A DNA stretch of 64,000 nt from Pithys albifrons albifrons (Eukaryota > Chordata > Aves > Passeriformes > Thamnophilidae): assembly GCF_047495875.1 (NCBI RefSeq), contig NC_092460.1:1-64000 (forward strand), given 5' to 3'. A model generated the notes under the pieces. That model had not been told where the DNA came from, ran no database searches, and worked only from the letters and a program-made list of their open reading frames with translations. Positions within the stretch are counted from its first letter, which is position 1. Each line of letters opens with the position of its first letter. Below, piece by piece: positions 1 to 11,300 of the stretch. Position numbers and translations under genes: made by a program.

Positions 1-852
1 ACCCTAACCCTAACCCGTTGCCCTAACCCTAACCCGTTGCCCTAACCCTAACCCGTTGCCCTAACCCTAACCCGTTGCCCTAACCCTAACCCGTTGCCCT
101 AACCCTAACCCTAACCCGTTGCCCTAACCCTAACCCTAACCCGTTGCCCTAACCCTAACCCTAACCCTAACCCTAACCCGTTGCCCTAACCCTAACCCTA
201 ACCCGTTGCCCTAACCCTAACCCTAACCCTAACCCGTTGCCCTAACCCTAACCCTAACCCTAACCCTAACCCTAACCCTAACCCTAACCCTAACCCTAAC
301 CCGTTGCCCTAACCCTAACCCTAACCCTAACCCGTTGCCCTAACCCTAACCCTAACCCGTTGCCCTAACCCTAACCCGTTGCCCTAACCCTAACCCTAAC
401 CCGTTGCCCTAACCCTAACCCGTTGCCCTAACCCTAACCCTAACCCTAACCCTAATTGCCCTAACCCTAACCCGTTGCCCTAACCCTAACCCGTTGCCCT
501 AACCCTAACCCGTTGCCCTAACCCTAACCCTAACCCGTTGCCCTAACCCTAACCCGTTGCCCTAACCCGTTGCCCTAACCCTAACCCGTTGCCCTAACCC
601 TAACCCGTTGCCCTAACCCGTTGCCCTAATCCGTTGCCCTAACCCGTTGCCCTAACCCGTTGCCCTAACCCTAACCCGTTGCCCTAACCCTAACCCTAAC
701 CCGTTGCCCTAACCCTAACCCGTTGCCCTAACCCGTTGCCCTAACCCTAACCCGTTGCCCTAACCCTAACCCTAACCCTAACCCTAACCCCTAACCCTAA
801 CCCTAACCAGTTGCCCTAACCCTAACCCGTTGCCCTAACCCTAACCCTAACC

Positions 853-893
<41 letters not shown>

Positions 894-963
894 CCCTAAC
901 CCGTTGCCCTAACCCTAACCCTAACCCGTTGCCCTAACCCTAACCCTAACCCTAACCCGTTGA

Positions 964-999
<36 letters not shown>

Positions 1000-1786
1000 C
1001 CCGTTGCCCTAACCCTAACCCTAACCCGTTGCCCTAACCCTAACCCTAACCCGTTGCCCTAACTCGTTGCCCTAACCCGTTGCCCTAACCCGTTGCCCTA
1101 AGCCTAACCCTAACCCATTTCCCTAGCCCTAACCCGTTGCCCTAACCCTAACCCGTTGCCCTAACCCGTTGCCCTAACCCGTTGCCTTAACCCATTGCCC
1201 TAACCCTAACCCGTTGCCCTAACCCTAACCCGTTCCCCTAACCCTTAACCCATTGCCCTGACCCGTTGCCCTAACCCTAACCCGTTGCCTTAACCCATTA
1301 CCCTAACCCTAATCCGTTGCCCTAACCCTAACCCGTTGCCCTAACCCTAACCCGTTGCCCTAAAACTAACTCTAACCCTAACCCATTCCCCTAACCCTAA
1401 CCCGTTGCCCTAACCCTAACCCTAACCCATTGCCCTAACCCGTTGCCCCAACCCCTTGCCCTAACCCTACCCGTTGCCCTAATCCGTTGCCCTAACCCTA
1501 ACCCGTTGCCCTAACCCTAACCCGTTGTCCTAACCATAACTCTAACCCGTTGCCCAAACCTGTTCCCCTAACCCGTTGCCCTAAACCGTTGCCCTAACCC
1601 TAACCCGTTGCCCTAACCCTAATCCGTTGCCCTAACCCGTTGCCCTAACCCTAATCCTAACCCGTTGCCCTAACCCTAACCCGTTGCCCTAACCCGTTGC
1701 CCTAACCCTAACCCGTTGCCCTAACCCTAACCCTAATCCTAATCCATTGCCCTATCCCTAACCCTAAACCCTAACCCTAACCCACT
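1..1786. repeat. Telomeric array, CCCTAA with interspersed CCCGTTG heptamer
   Basis: The vertebrate telomere hexamer runs from base 1 with its C-rich strand on plus, so the chromosome end lies to the left. The hexamer is repeatedly interrupted by the heptamer CCCGTTG (CAACGGG on the G-rich strand), giving 13-, 19-, 25- and 31-bp composite units. Toward 1,100-1,786 the array decays, with forms such as CCCATTG, CCCATTT and CCCTAAT. No long pure-hexamer stretch is present, so this is probably the proximal variant zone of a telomere, or an assembly that stops before the pure tract. Confidence 0.95.
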
Positions 1787-1789
1787 TGC

Positions 1790-4032
1790 ATCCATGGGGG
1801 ATCAGGAGGGTTACCAGTGGTTCAAACCTATTCAGAGGCTTACCAGAGTGGTGAGGGGGTTTCAGGGGCATCCAAAGAGCTTTCAGGAGGGTGTCAAGAG
1901 GGTCCAGGAGGGGTTTGAAAGGTCCAGAAGGTGCAGGGGTGTCTCAAGGGGCCCAGGAGGGTTCGAGGCACGTCCAAGAATGTCGAGAGGGCTCCAGGGG
2001 TGTTTCTGGGCTCCTCAGAGTGGTCCAGGGCCGTCCAGCAGTGTCCCAGATAGCCCAGGTGGGTCCAGTCAAGTCCAGGAGAGACCATGGAGGACCAAAA
2101 AGGGTCCAGAGCACTCCAGGGGAGATTCAGAGAAGTCCAGGATGTTCCAGAAACTTCCAAGGGGGTCCCACTAGCATCAGTGGGGGATCAGAACAGTTAC
2201 TGGTGGTTCAAAGCTAATCAGAGGCTTTACCAGAGTGGTGAATGAGTTTCAAGAGGGTCCAAAGATATTTCAGGGGAATGTGAGGGGGTCCAGGAGGGGT
2301 TTGGATGGTCCAGAACGGTGCAGAGTCTTCCCAGGGGGCCCAGGAGCGCTTGAGGTGGGTCTAAGAATGTCGAGGGGGATCCAGGGGTGATTCTGGGCTG
2401 TTCAGAGGGGTGCAGGGGCGTCCAGCGGTGTCCCAGACTGTCCAGCTGGGTCCAGTGGGCTCCAAGACAGACCATGGAGGCCCAAAGAGGGTCCAGAGCA
2501 CTTCAGGGGAGATTCAGAGAAGTCCAGGATGTTCCAGAAACTTCCAAGGGGTTCCCAGTAGCATCAGTGGGGGATCAGACGAGTTACTGCTGGTTCAGAG
2601 CTAATTAGATGCTTACCAGAGCAGTGAGTGAGTTTCAAGAGGGCCCAAAGCAATTTCAGGGGAGGGTGAGGGGGTCCAGGAGAGGTTTGGATGATCCAGA
2701 AGGCTGCAGGGGTGTCCCAGAGGACCCAGGAGGGTTCGAGGTGGGTCCAAGAATGTCGAAGGGGCTCCAGGGGTGTTTCCGGGCTGTTCAGATGGGTCCA
2801 GGGGCGTCCCAGACTGTCCAGGTATGTCCAGTGGGGTCCAAGACAGACCATGGGAGATCAGAAAGCGTCCAGGGTGCTCCACAGGTGATTTAGAGAACTC
2901 CGGGATTTTCCAAGGGCTTCCAAGGGGGTCCCACTAGCATCCATGAGGGATTTAGAGGGTTACCAGTGGTTCAGAGCTATTCAGAGGCTTCCCAGAGTGG
3001 TGAGTGGGTTTCAAGAGGGTCCAAGGAGCCTTCAAGTGGCTCTAAGGGGGTCCAGGAAGAGTTTGGATGGTCCAGAAGGGTGCAGAGTTGTCCCGGGGGC
3101 CCAGGAGTGCTCGAGGCGGGTCCAAGAATGTCAAAGGCCCTCCAAGGGTAATTCCAGGCTCCTCAGAGGGGTCCAGGAGCATCCAGCGGTGTCCCAGATA
3201 GTCCAGGTGGGTCCAGTGGGCTCCAAGACAGACCATGGAGGCCCAAAGAGGGTCCAGAGCACTCCAGAGGGGATTCAGAGAAGTCCAGGATGTTCCAGGG
3301 GCTTCCTAGGGGGTCCCACTACCATACATGAGGGAATAAAAGAGTTACAGGTGGTTCATAGCTATACAGAAGCTTCCCAGACTGGTGAGTGGGTTTCAAG
3401 AGGGTCTAAAGAGCTTTCAAGAGAGTTCCAGAGAGTCCAGGAGGGGTTTGGATGGTCCAGAAGGATGAAGGGGTGTCCCAGGGGGTCCAGGAGGGTTCGA
3501 GGCACGTCCAAGAATGTCAAGGGGGCTCCAGGGGTGTTTCTGGACTGTTCAGAAAGGTCCAGGGGCATCCAGCGGTGTCCCAGATAGTCCAGGTGGGTCC
3601 AGTGGGCTCCAAGACAGACCATGGAGGCCAAAAGAGGGTCCAGAGCACTCCAGAGGGGATTCAGAGAAGTCCAGGATGTTCCAGGGGCTTCCAAGGGGGT
3701 CCCACTAGCATCCATGAGGGATTAAGAGGGTTATTGGTGGTTCAAAGCTATTCAGATGCTTACCAGAGTGGTGAGTGGTTTTCAAGGGCGTCCAAAGAGC
3801 TTTCAGGGGTTTGTGGAAAGGGTCCAGGAGGGGTTTGGATGGTCCAGAAAGGGTGCAGAGTTCTCCCAGGAGGCCCAGGAGGGTTTGAGGCGAGTCAAAG
3901 AATGTCGAGGGGGATCCTGGGGTCTTTTTGGGTTCCCCAGAGTGGTCCAGTGTCGTCCAGTGGTGTCCTAGATAGTCCAGGTGGGTCCAGTGGGCTCCAA
4001 GACAGACCATGAAGGCCCAAAGAGGGTCCAGA
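1790..4032. repeat. ~385-bp subtelomeric tandem repeat, six copies
   Basis: Copies start near 1,790, 2,174, 2,565, 2,938, 3,322 and 3,710, each marked by CATCCATGAGGGAT or a close variant, and are 373 to 391 bp apart. Within a unit the short motif GGGTCCAG or GTCCAGG recurs, so the unit itself grew from a smaller repeat. The sixth copy is cut off inside GGGTCCAGAGC at about 4,032, where the 47-bp array begins abruptly. The open frames here (up to 214 codons) overlap on both strands and look like by-products. Confidence 0.85.
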
Positions 4033-7000
4033 GCCTCGGGTCCCCAAGGCGGGGCTGGCCGAGGGGCGGAGCCTCGGGCCCCGGGGGTCCCCAAGGTGGG
4101 GCTGGCCGAGGGGCAACGCCTCGGGCGCCGGGGGTCACCAAGGCGGGGCTGGCCGAGGGGCGGAGCCTCGAATGTCGGGGGTCCCCAAGGCGGGGCTGGC
4201 CGATGGGTGGCGCCCCGGGCGCCGGGGTTCCTCAAGGCGGGGCTGGCCGATGGGGGGCGCCTCGGGCGTCGGAAGTCCGCAAGACGGGGCTGCCGAGGGG
4301 CGGCGCCTCGGGTTCCTCGGGTCCCCAAGGCGGGGCTGTCCGAGGGGCGGAGCCTCGGGCGCCGGGGATCCCCAAGGCGGGCCTGGTTGAAGGGCGGAGC
4401 CTCGGGTGCCGAGGGTCCCCAAGGCGGGATTGCCGAGGGGCGGAGCCTCGGGCGCCGGGGGTCCCCAAGGCGGGCCTAACCGAGGGGCGGAGCCTCGGGT
4501 CCCCAAGGCGGGGCTGGCCGAGGGGCGGAGCCTCGGGCGCCGGGGGTCCCGAAAGCGGGGCTGGCCGAGGGGCGGAGCCTCGGGCGCCGGGGGTCCCAGA
4601 GACGGGGCTGGCCGAGGGGCAACGCCTCGGGCGCCGGGGGTCCCCAAGGCGGGGCTGGCCTAGGGGCGGAGCCTCGAATGCCGGGGGTCCCCATAGCGGG
4701 GCTGGCCGAGGGTCGGAGCCTCGGGCGCCGGGGGTCCCGAAAGCGGGGCTGGCCGAGGGGCGGAGCCTCGGGCGCCGGGGCTCCCCAAGGCGGGGCTGGC
4801 CGAGGGGCAACGCCTCGGACGCCGGGGGTCCCCAAGGCGGGGCTGGCCGAGGGGCGGAGCCTCGGGCGCCGGGGGTCCCCAGGGCGGGCCTGGTTGAAGG
4901 GCGGAGCCTCGGGCGCCGAGGGTCCCCAAGGCAGGGTTGCCGAGGGGCGGAACCTCGGACGCCGGGGGTCCCCAAGGCGGGGCTGGCCGAGGGGCGGAGC
5001 CTCCGCGCCGGGGGTCCCCAAGGCGGGCCTAACAGAGGAGCGGAGCCTCGGGTCCCCAAGGCGGGGCTGGCCGAGGGGCGGAGCCTCGAGCGCCGGGGGT
5101 CCCCAAGGCGGGGCTGGCCGAGGGGCAACGCCTCGGGCGCCTCGGGTCCCCAAGGCGGGGCTGGCCGAGGGGCGGAGCCTCGGGCGCCGGGGGTCCCCAG
5201 GGCGGGCCTGGTTGAAGGGCGGAGCCTCGGGTCCCCAAGGCGGGGCAGGCCGAGGGGCGGAGCCTCGGGCGCCGGGGGTCCCGAAAGCGGGACTGGCCGA
5301 GGGGCGGAGCCTCGGGCCCCGGGGGTCCCCAAGGCGGGGCTGGCCGAGGGGCAACGCCTCGGGCGCCGGGGGTCCCCAAGGCGGGCCTGGCCGAGGGGCG
5401 GAGCCTCGGGTCCCCAAGGCGGGCCTGGCCGAGGCGCGAAACCTCGGGTCCCGAAAGCGGGGCTGGCCGAGGGGCGGAGCCTCGAGCCCCGGGCGTCCCC
5501 AAGGCGGGGCTGGCCGAGGGGCAACGCCTCGGGCGCCGGGGGTCCCCAAGGCGGGGCTGGCCGATGGGTGGCGCCCCGGGCGCCAGTGTTCCTCAAGGCG
5601 GGGCTGGCCGAAGGGCGGCGCCTCGGGCGTCTGGAGTCCCCAAGACGGGGCTGCCGAGGGGCGGAGCCTCGGGCGCCGAAGGTCCCCAGGGAAGGCCTGG
5701 CTGAGGGGCGGAGCCTCGGGCGCCGAGGGTCCCCAAAGCGGGGCTGGCTGAGGGGCGGCGCCCCAGGCGCCGAGGGACCCCAAGGCAGGGCTCGCCGAGG
5801 GTCGGCGCCACGGGCGCCGAGGATCCCCAAGGCGGGCCTGGCCGAGGAGCGAGCTCTCGGACGCCGGGGGTCCCCAAGGCGGGGCTGGCCGAGGGGCGAG
5901 ATCTCGGGCGCCGGGCGTCCCCAAGAGGGGGTTGCCGAGGAGCGACGCCTCGGGCGCCGGGAGTCCCCAAGGCGGGGCTGGCCGAGGGGCGGAGCCTCGG
6001 GCGCCGGGGGTCCCCAGGGCGGGCCTGGTTGAAGGGCGGAGCCTCGGGCGCCGAGGGTCCCCAAGGCAGGGTTGCCGAGGGTCGGAGCCTCGGACGCCGG
6101 GGGTCCCCAAGGCGGGGCTGGCCGAGGGGCGGAGCCTCGGGCGCCGGGGGTCCCCAAGGCGGGGCTGGCTGAGGGGCGGAGCCTCAGGCGCCGAAGGTCC
6201 CCACGGCAGGCCTGGCCGAGGGGCGAAGCCTCGGGCGCCGGGGGTCCCCAAGGCGGGGCTGGCCGATGGGTGGCGCCCCGGGCGCCGGGGTTCCTCAAGG
6301 CGGGGCTGGCCGATGGGCGGCGCCTCGGGCGTCGGGAGTCCCCAAGACGGGGCTGCCGAGGGGCGGCGCCTCGGGCGCCTCGGGTCCCCAAGGCGGGCCT
6401 GGCCGAGGGGCGGAGCCTCGGGCGCCGGGGATCCCCAAGGCGGGCCTGGTTGAAGGGCGGAGCCTCGGGCGCCGAGGGTCCCCAAGGCGGGGTTGCCGAG
6501 GGGCGGAGCCTCGGACGCCGGGGGTCCCCAAGGCGGGTCTGGCCGAGGGGCGGAGCCTCGGGCGCCGGGGATCTCCAAGGCAGGCCTAACCGAGGGGCGG
6601 AGCCTCGGGTCCCCAAGGCGGGGCTGGCCGAGGGGCGGAGCCTGGGGCGCCCGGGGTCCCGAAAGCGGGGCTGGCCGAGGGGCGGAGCCTCGGGCGCCGG
6701 GGGTCCCCAAGGCGGGGCTGGCCGAGGGGCAACGCCTCGGGCGCCGGGGGTCCCCAAGGCGGGGCTGGCCGAGGGTAGGAGCCTCGAATGCCGGGGGTCC
6801 CCAAGGCGGGGCTGGCCGAGGGGCGGAGCCTCGGGCGCCGGGGTTCCCGAAAGCGGGGCTGGCCGAGGGGCGGAGCTTCGGGCGCCGGGGGTCCCCAAGG
6901 CGGGGCTGGCCGAGGGGCGGAGCCTCGAATGACGGGGGTCCCCAAGGCGGGGCTGGCCGAGGGGCGGAGCCTCGGGCGCCGGGGATCCCCAGGGCGGGCC

Positions 7001-7070
7001 TGGTTGAAGGGCGGAGTCTCGGGCGCCGAGGGTCCCCAAGGCGGGGTTGCCGAGGGGCGACACCTCGGGC
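4033..7070. repeat. 47-bp CpG-dense tandem array, block 1
   Basis: The 47-bp unit is built from CCCCAAGGCGGGGCTGGCC, then GAGGGGCGGAGCC, then TCGGGCGCCGGGGGT. Successive GGCTGGCCGAG motifs lie 47 bp apart (for example 4,801 to 4,848). A full unit has six CpGs and one GC box (GGGGCGGAGC). Common variants replace GGGGCGGAGCC by GGGGCAACGCC, or TCGGGCGCC by TCGAATGCC, and others drop part of the unit. No unit contains a stop codon in any of six frames, which explains the long apparent ORFs. Confidence 0.95.
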
Positions 7071-7500
7071 GCCGGGGGCCCCCAAGGGGGGTTCCCGAAG
7101 GCCGACATTTTGGGCACCGGGGGTCCCCAAGGGGGGTTCCCGAGGGACGATATTTTGGGCGCCGGGGCTCTTCAAGGGGGGTTTCCGAGGGCCGACCTTT
7201 GGGGCGCCGGGGGTCCCCAAGGGGGGTTCCCGAGGGCCGACATTTTGGGCACCGGGGGTCCTAAAGGGGGGTTCCCGAGGGCCGACATTTTGGGCGTCGG
7301 GGGTCCCCAAGGGGGGTTCCCGAGGGCCGACATTTTTGGCGCCGGGGGTCCCCAAGGGGGGTTCCCGAGGGCCGACATTTTGGGCGCCGGGGGTCCCCAA
7401 GGGGGGTTCCCGAGGGCCGACATTTTGGGCGCCGGGGGTCCCCAAAGGGGGTTCCCGAGGGCCGACATTTTGGGCGCCGGGGGTCCCCAAGGGAGGTTCT
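7071..7500. repeat. 45-bp sister repeat, block 1 (about 9 units)
   Basis: The array switches from the 47-bp unit to a 45-bp unit with GTTCCCGAGGGCCGACATTT followed by TGGGCGCCGGGGGTCC. The unit is a multiple of three, so a frame here repeats the 15-residue motif FPRADILGAGGPQGG. Variants include a GACCTTTGGGG form near 7,190 and a GACGATATTTT form near 7,147. Confidence 0.9.
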
Positions 7501-7985
7501 AGAGGGGCAACATTTTTGGCACCGGGGTCCCCAAGGGAGGTTTCCGAGAGACGAACTTTTGGGCACCGGGGGTCCCCAAGTCGGGCTTCCGAGGGAGATT
7601 TTGAGCACCGGGGGTCCCTAAGGGAGGTTCCCAAGGGACGACGCTTTGGGCACCCGGCTCCCCAAAGGGGGGTTCCCGAGGGCCCACATTTTTGGCACTG
7701 GGGCTCCCAGATAGGTGTTTTCGGGAGGGCGACATTTCGGGCACGCAGGTGGGGTCCCCGGGTCGGGCTCCCGAGGGGCGACATTTCGGGCACCGGGCGC
7801 CGGGAGGTCCCCGGCGGGGGCTCCCGGGGGGGCTGCATTTCAGGCAACGGGGGCGGGGGTTCCTTGCGGGCGCTCCCAGAGGGCAGCATCTTGGGCACGG
7901 TGAGGTGGGGTCCCCGGTGGGAACTCCGGGGGGCGACATGTCAGGCACCGGGGTGAGGGAGCCCCTGGGGTCCCCAAGGCGGAAT
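7500..7985. repeat. Conserved mosaic block B, copy 1
   Basis: This ~480-bp stretch is a fixed series of diverged 40-50 bp relatives of the repeat. Landmarks in order are GAGAGACGAACTTTTGGG, AAGTCGGGCTTCCGAGGG, CCCACATTTTTGGCAC, ATAGGTGTTTTCGGGAGG, GGGGCTGCATTTCAGGCAAC and GGGCGACATGTCAGGCACC. The same order occurs six more times in the window, always directly after a 45-bp array. Confidence 0.85.
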
Positions 7986-8395
7986 TGCCGATGGGCGGCG
8001 CTTCGGGCGCCGTGGGTCCACAAGGCGGGTCTGGCCGAGGGGCGGAGCCTCGGGCGCCATGGGTTCCCAAGTCGAAGCTGGCCGAGAGGCGGCGCCTCGG
8101 GCGCCAGCGGTATTTAAGGGGGGGTTGCCGAGGGGCGAGCTCTTGGGCGCCGAGGGTCCCCGAAGGTTGGTTACCGTGGGGAGACGACTCGGGCGTCAAA
8201 GGTCCCCAATGTGCGCCAGCCATGGGGCAAAGCCTCGGGCGCCGGGGGTCCCCAAGGGGGGGGTTCCGAAGGGCGGAGCCTCGGGCGCCGTAGGTCCCTA
8301 AGGGGGGGTTACCGAGGGGATGCGCCTCGGGCGCCAGAGGTCCCCGAAGGGAGGGTTGCCGAGGGGCGAAGACTCGGGCGCTGGGGGACCCCAAG
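7985..8395. repeat. Mosaic block C, copy 1
   Basis: This is a second fixed series of diverged units. It holds AAGTCGAAGCTGGCCGAGAG, GTATTTAAGGGGGGGTTGCC, GAAGGTTGGTTACCGTGG, GGCGTCAAAGGTCCCCAATG and TGCGCCAGCCATGGGGCAAA. The block recurs at about 25.74, 33.41 and 36.52 kb and in part at 16.14 kb. Confidence 0.8.
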
Positions 8396-11300
8396 GCGGG
8401 GCTTGCCGAGGGGCGGCGCCTCGGGTCCCCAAGGCGGGGCTGGCCGAGGGGCGGAGCCTCGGGTCCCCAAGGCGGGCCTGGCCGAGGGGCGGAGCCTCGG
8501 GCGCCAAGGGTCCCGAAAGCGGGGCTGGTCGAGGGGCGGAGCCTCGGGCGTCGGGGGTCCCCAAGGCGGGGCTGGCCGAGGGGCGGCGCCCCGGGCGCCA
8601 AGGGTCCCCAAGGCGGGGCTGGCCGAGGGGCAACGCCTCGGGCGCCAGGGGTCCCCAAGGCGAGGCTGGCCGAGGGGCGGAGCCTCGGGCGCCGAGGGTC
8701 CCCAGGGCGGGCCTGGTTGAAGGGCGGAGCCTCGGGCGCCGCGGGTCCCCAAGGCAGGGTTGCCGAGGGGCGGAGCCTCGGACGCCGGGGGTCCCGAAGG
8801 CGGGGCTGGCCGAGGGGCGGAGCCTGGGGCGCCGGGGGTCCCCAAGGCGGGCCTAACCGAGGAGCGGAGCCTCGGGTCCCCAAGGCGGGGCTGGCCGAGG
8901 GGCGGAGCCTCGAATGCCGGGGGTCCCCAAGGCGGGGCTGGCCGAGGGGCAACGCCTCGGGCGCCGGGGTTTCCGAAAGAGGGGCTGGCCGAGGGGCGGA
9001 GCCTCGGGCGCCGGGGGTCCCAAGGCGGGCCTGGCCGAGGGGCGGAGCCTCGGGTCCCCAAGGCGGGGCTGGCCGAGGGGCGGAGCCTCGGGCGCCGAGG
9101 GTTCCGAAAGCGGGGCTGGCCGAGGGGCGGAGCCTCGGGCCCCGGGGGTCCCCAAGGCGGGGCTGGCCGAGGGACAACGCCTCGGGCGCCGGGTTCACCA
9201 AGGCGGGGCTGGCCGAGGGGCGGAGCCTCGAATGCCGGGGGTCCCCAAGGCGGGGCTGGCCGAGTGGCGGAGCCTCGGGCCTCTGGGGTCCCCACGGCAG
9301 GCCTGGCCGAGGGGCGAAGCCTCGGGCGCCGAGGGTCCCCAAGGCGGGGCTGGCCGATGGGTGGCGCCCCGGGCGCCGAGGTTCCTCAAGGCGGGGCTGG
9401 CCGATGGGCGGAGCCTCCGGCGTCGGGAGTCCCCAAAACGGGGCTGCCGAGGGGCGGTGCGTCGGGCGCCTCGGGTCCCCAAGGCAGGCCTGGCCGAGGG
9501 GCGGAGCCTCGGGCGACGGGGATCCCCAAGGCGGGCCTGGTTGAAGGGCGGAGCCTCGGGCGCCGAGGGTCCCCAAGGCGGGGTTGCCGAGGGGCGGAGC
9601 CTCGGACGCCGGGGGTCCCCAAGGCGGGGCTGGCCGAGGAGCGGAGCCTCGGGCGCCGGGAGTCCCCAAGGCGGGCCTAACCGAGGGGCGGAGCCTCGGG
9701 TCTCCAAGGCGGGGCTGGCCGAGGGGCGGAGCCTCGGGCGCCGGGGGTCGCGAAAGCGGGGCTTGCCGAGGGGCGGAGCCTCGGGCGCCGGGGGTCTCCA
9801 AGGCGGGCCTGGCCGAGGGGCGGAGCCTCGGGAGCCTCGGGTCCCCAAGGCGGGGCTGGCCGAGGGGCGGAGCCTCGGGTCTCCAAGGCGGGGCTGGCCG
9901 AGGGGCAGAGCCTCGGGCGCCGGGGGTCCCCAAGGCGGGCCTGGCCGAGGGGCGGAGCCTCGGGCGCCGGGAGTCCCCAAGGCGGGGCTGGCCGAAGCGC
10001 GGAGCCTCGAATGCCGGGGGTCCAAAAGGCGGGGCTGGCCGAGGGGCGGAGCCGCTGGCGCCGGGGTCCCGAAGGCGGGGCTGGCCGAGGGGCGGAGCCT
10101 CGGGCGCCGGGGGTCCCCAAGGCGGGGCTGGCCGAGGGGCGGAGCCTCGAATGACGGGGGTCCCCAAGGCGGGGCTGGCCGAGGGGCGGAGCCTCGAATG
10201 CCGGGGGTCCCCAAGGCGGGGCTGGCCGAGGGGCGGAGCCTCGGGCGCCGGGGGTCCCCAAGGCGGGCCTGGCCGAGGGGCGGAGCCTCGGGTCCCCAAG
10301 GCGGGGCTGGCCGAGGGGCGGAGCCTCGGGCGCCGGGGGTCCCCAAGGCGGGGCTGGCCGAGGGGCGGAGCATCGAATGCCGGGGGGCCCCAAGGAGGGG
10401 CTGGCCGAAGGGCGGAGCCTCGGGCGCCGAAGGTCCCCACGACAGGCCTGGCCGAGGGGCGAAGCCTCGGGAGCCGGGGGTCCCCAAGGCGAGGCTGGCC
10501 GAATCGTGGCGCCCCGGGCGCCGGGGTTCCTCAAGGCGGGGCTGGCCGATGGGCGGCGCCTCGGGCGTCGGGAGTCTCCAAGACGGGGCTGCCGAGGGGC
10601 GGCGTCTCGGGCGCCTCGGGTCACCAAGACAGGCCTGGCCGAGGGGCGGAGCCTCGGGCGCCGGGGATCCCCAAGGCGGGCCTGGTTGAAGGGCGGAGCC
10701 TCGGGCGCCGAGGGTCCCCAAGGCGGGGTTGCCGAGGGGCGGAGCCTCAGGCGCCGGGGGTCCCCAAGGCGGGGCTGGCCGAGGGGCGGAGCCTCGGGCG
10801 CCGGGGGTCTCCAAGGCGGGCCTAACCGAGGGGCGGAGCCTCGGGTCCCCAAGGCGGGGCTGGCCGAGGGGACGGAGCCTCGAATGCCGGGGGTCCCCAA
10901 GGCGGGGCTGGCCGAGGGGCAACGCCTCGGGCGCCGGGGATCCCCAAAGCGGGCCTGGTGGAAGGGCGGAGCCTCGGGCGCCGAGGGTCCCCAGGGCGGG
11001 CCTGGTTGAAGGCGGAGCCTCGGGCGCCGACAATCCCTAAGGCAGGGTTGCCGAGGGGCGGAGCCTCGAACGTCGGGGGACCCAAGGCGGGGCTGGCCGA
11101 GGGGCGGAGCCTCGAATGCCGGGGGTCCCCAAGGCGGGGCTGGCCGAGGGGCGGAGCCTCGGGCGCCGGGAGTCCCGAAAGCGGGGCTGGCCGAGGGGCG
11201 GAGCCTCGGGCGCCGGGGGTCCCCAAGGCGGGGCTGGCCGAGGGGCAACGCCACGGGCGCCGGGGGTCCCCAAGGCGGGGCTGGCCGAGGGGCGGAGCCT

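Noticed and set aside
2943..3587. 214-codon plus ORF in the 385-bp repeats
   Set aside because: Overlapping frames on both strands show the same repeat-derived composition and no conserved domain.
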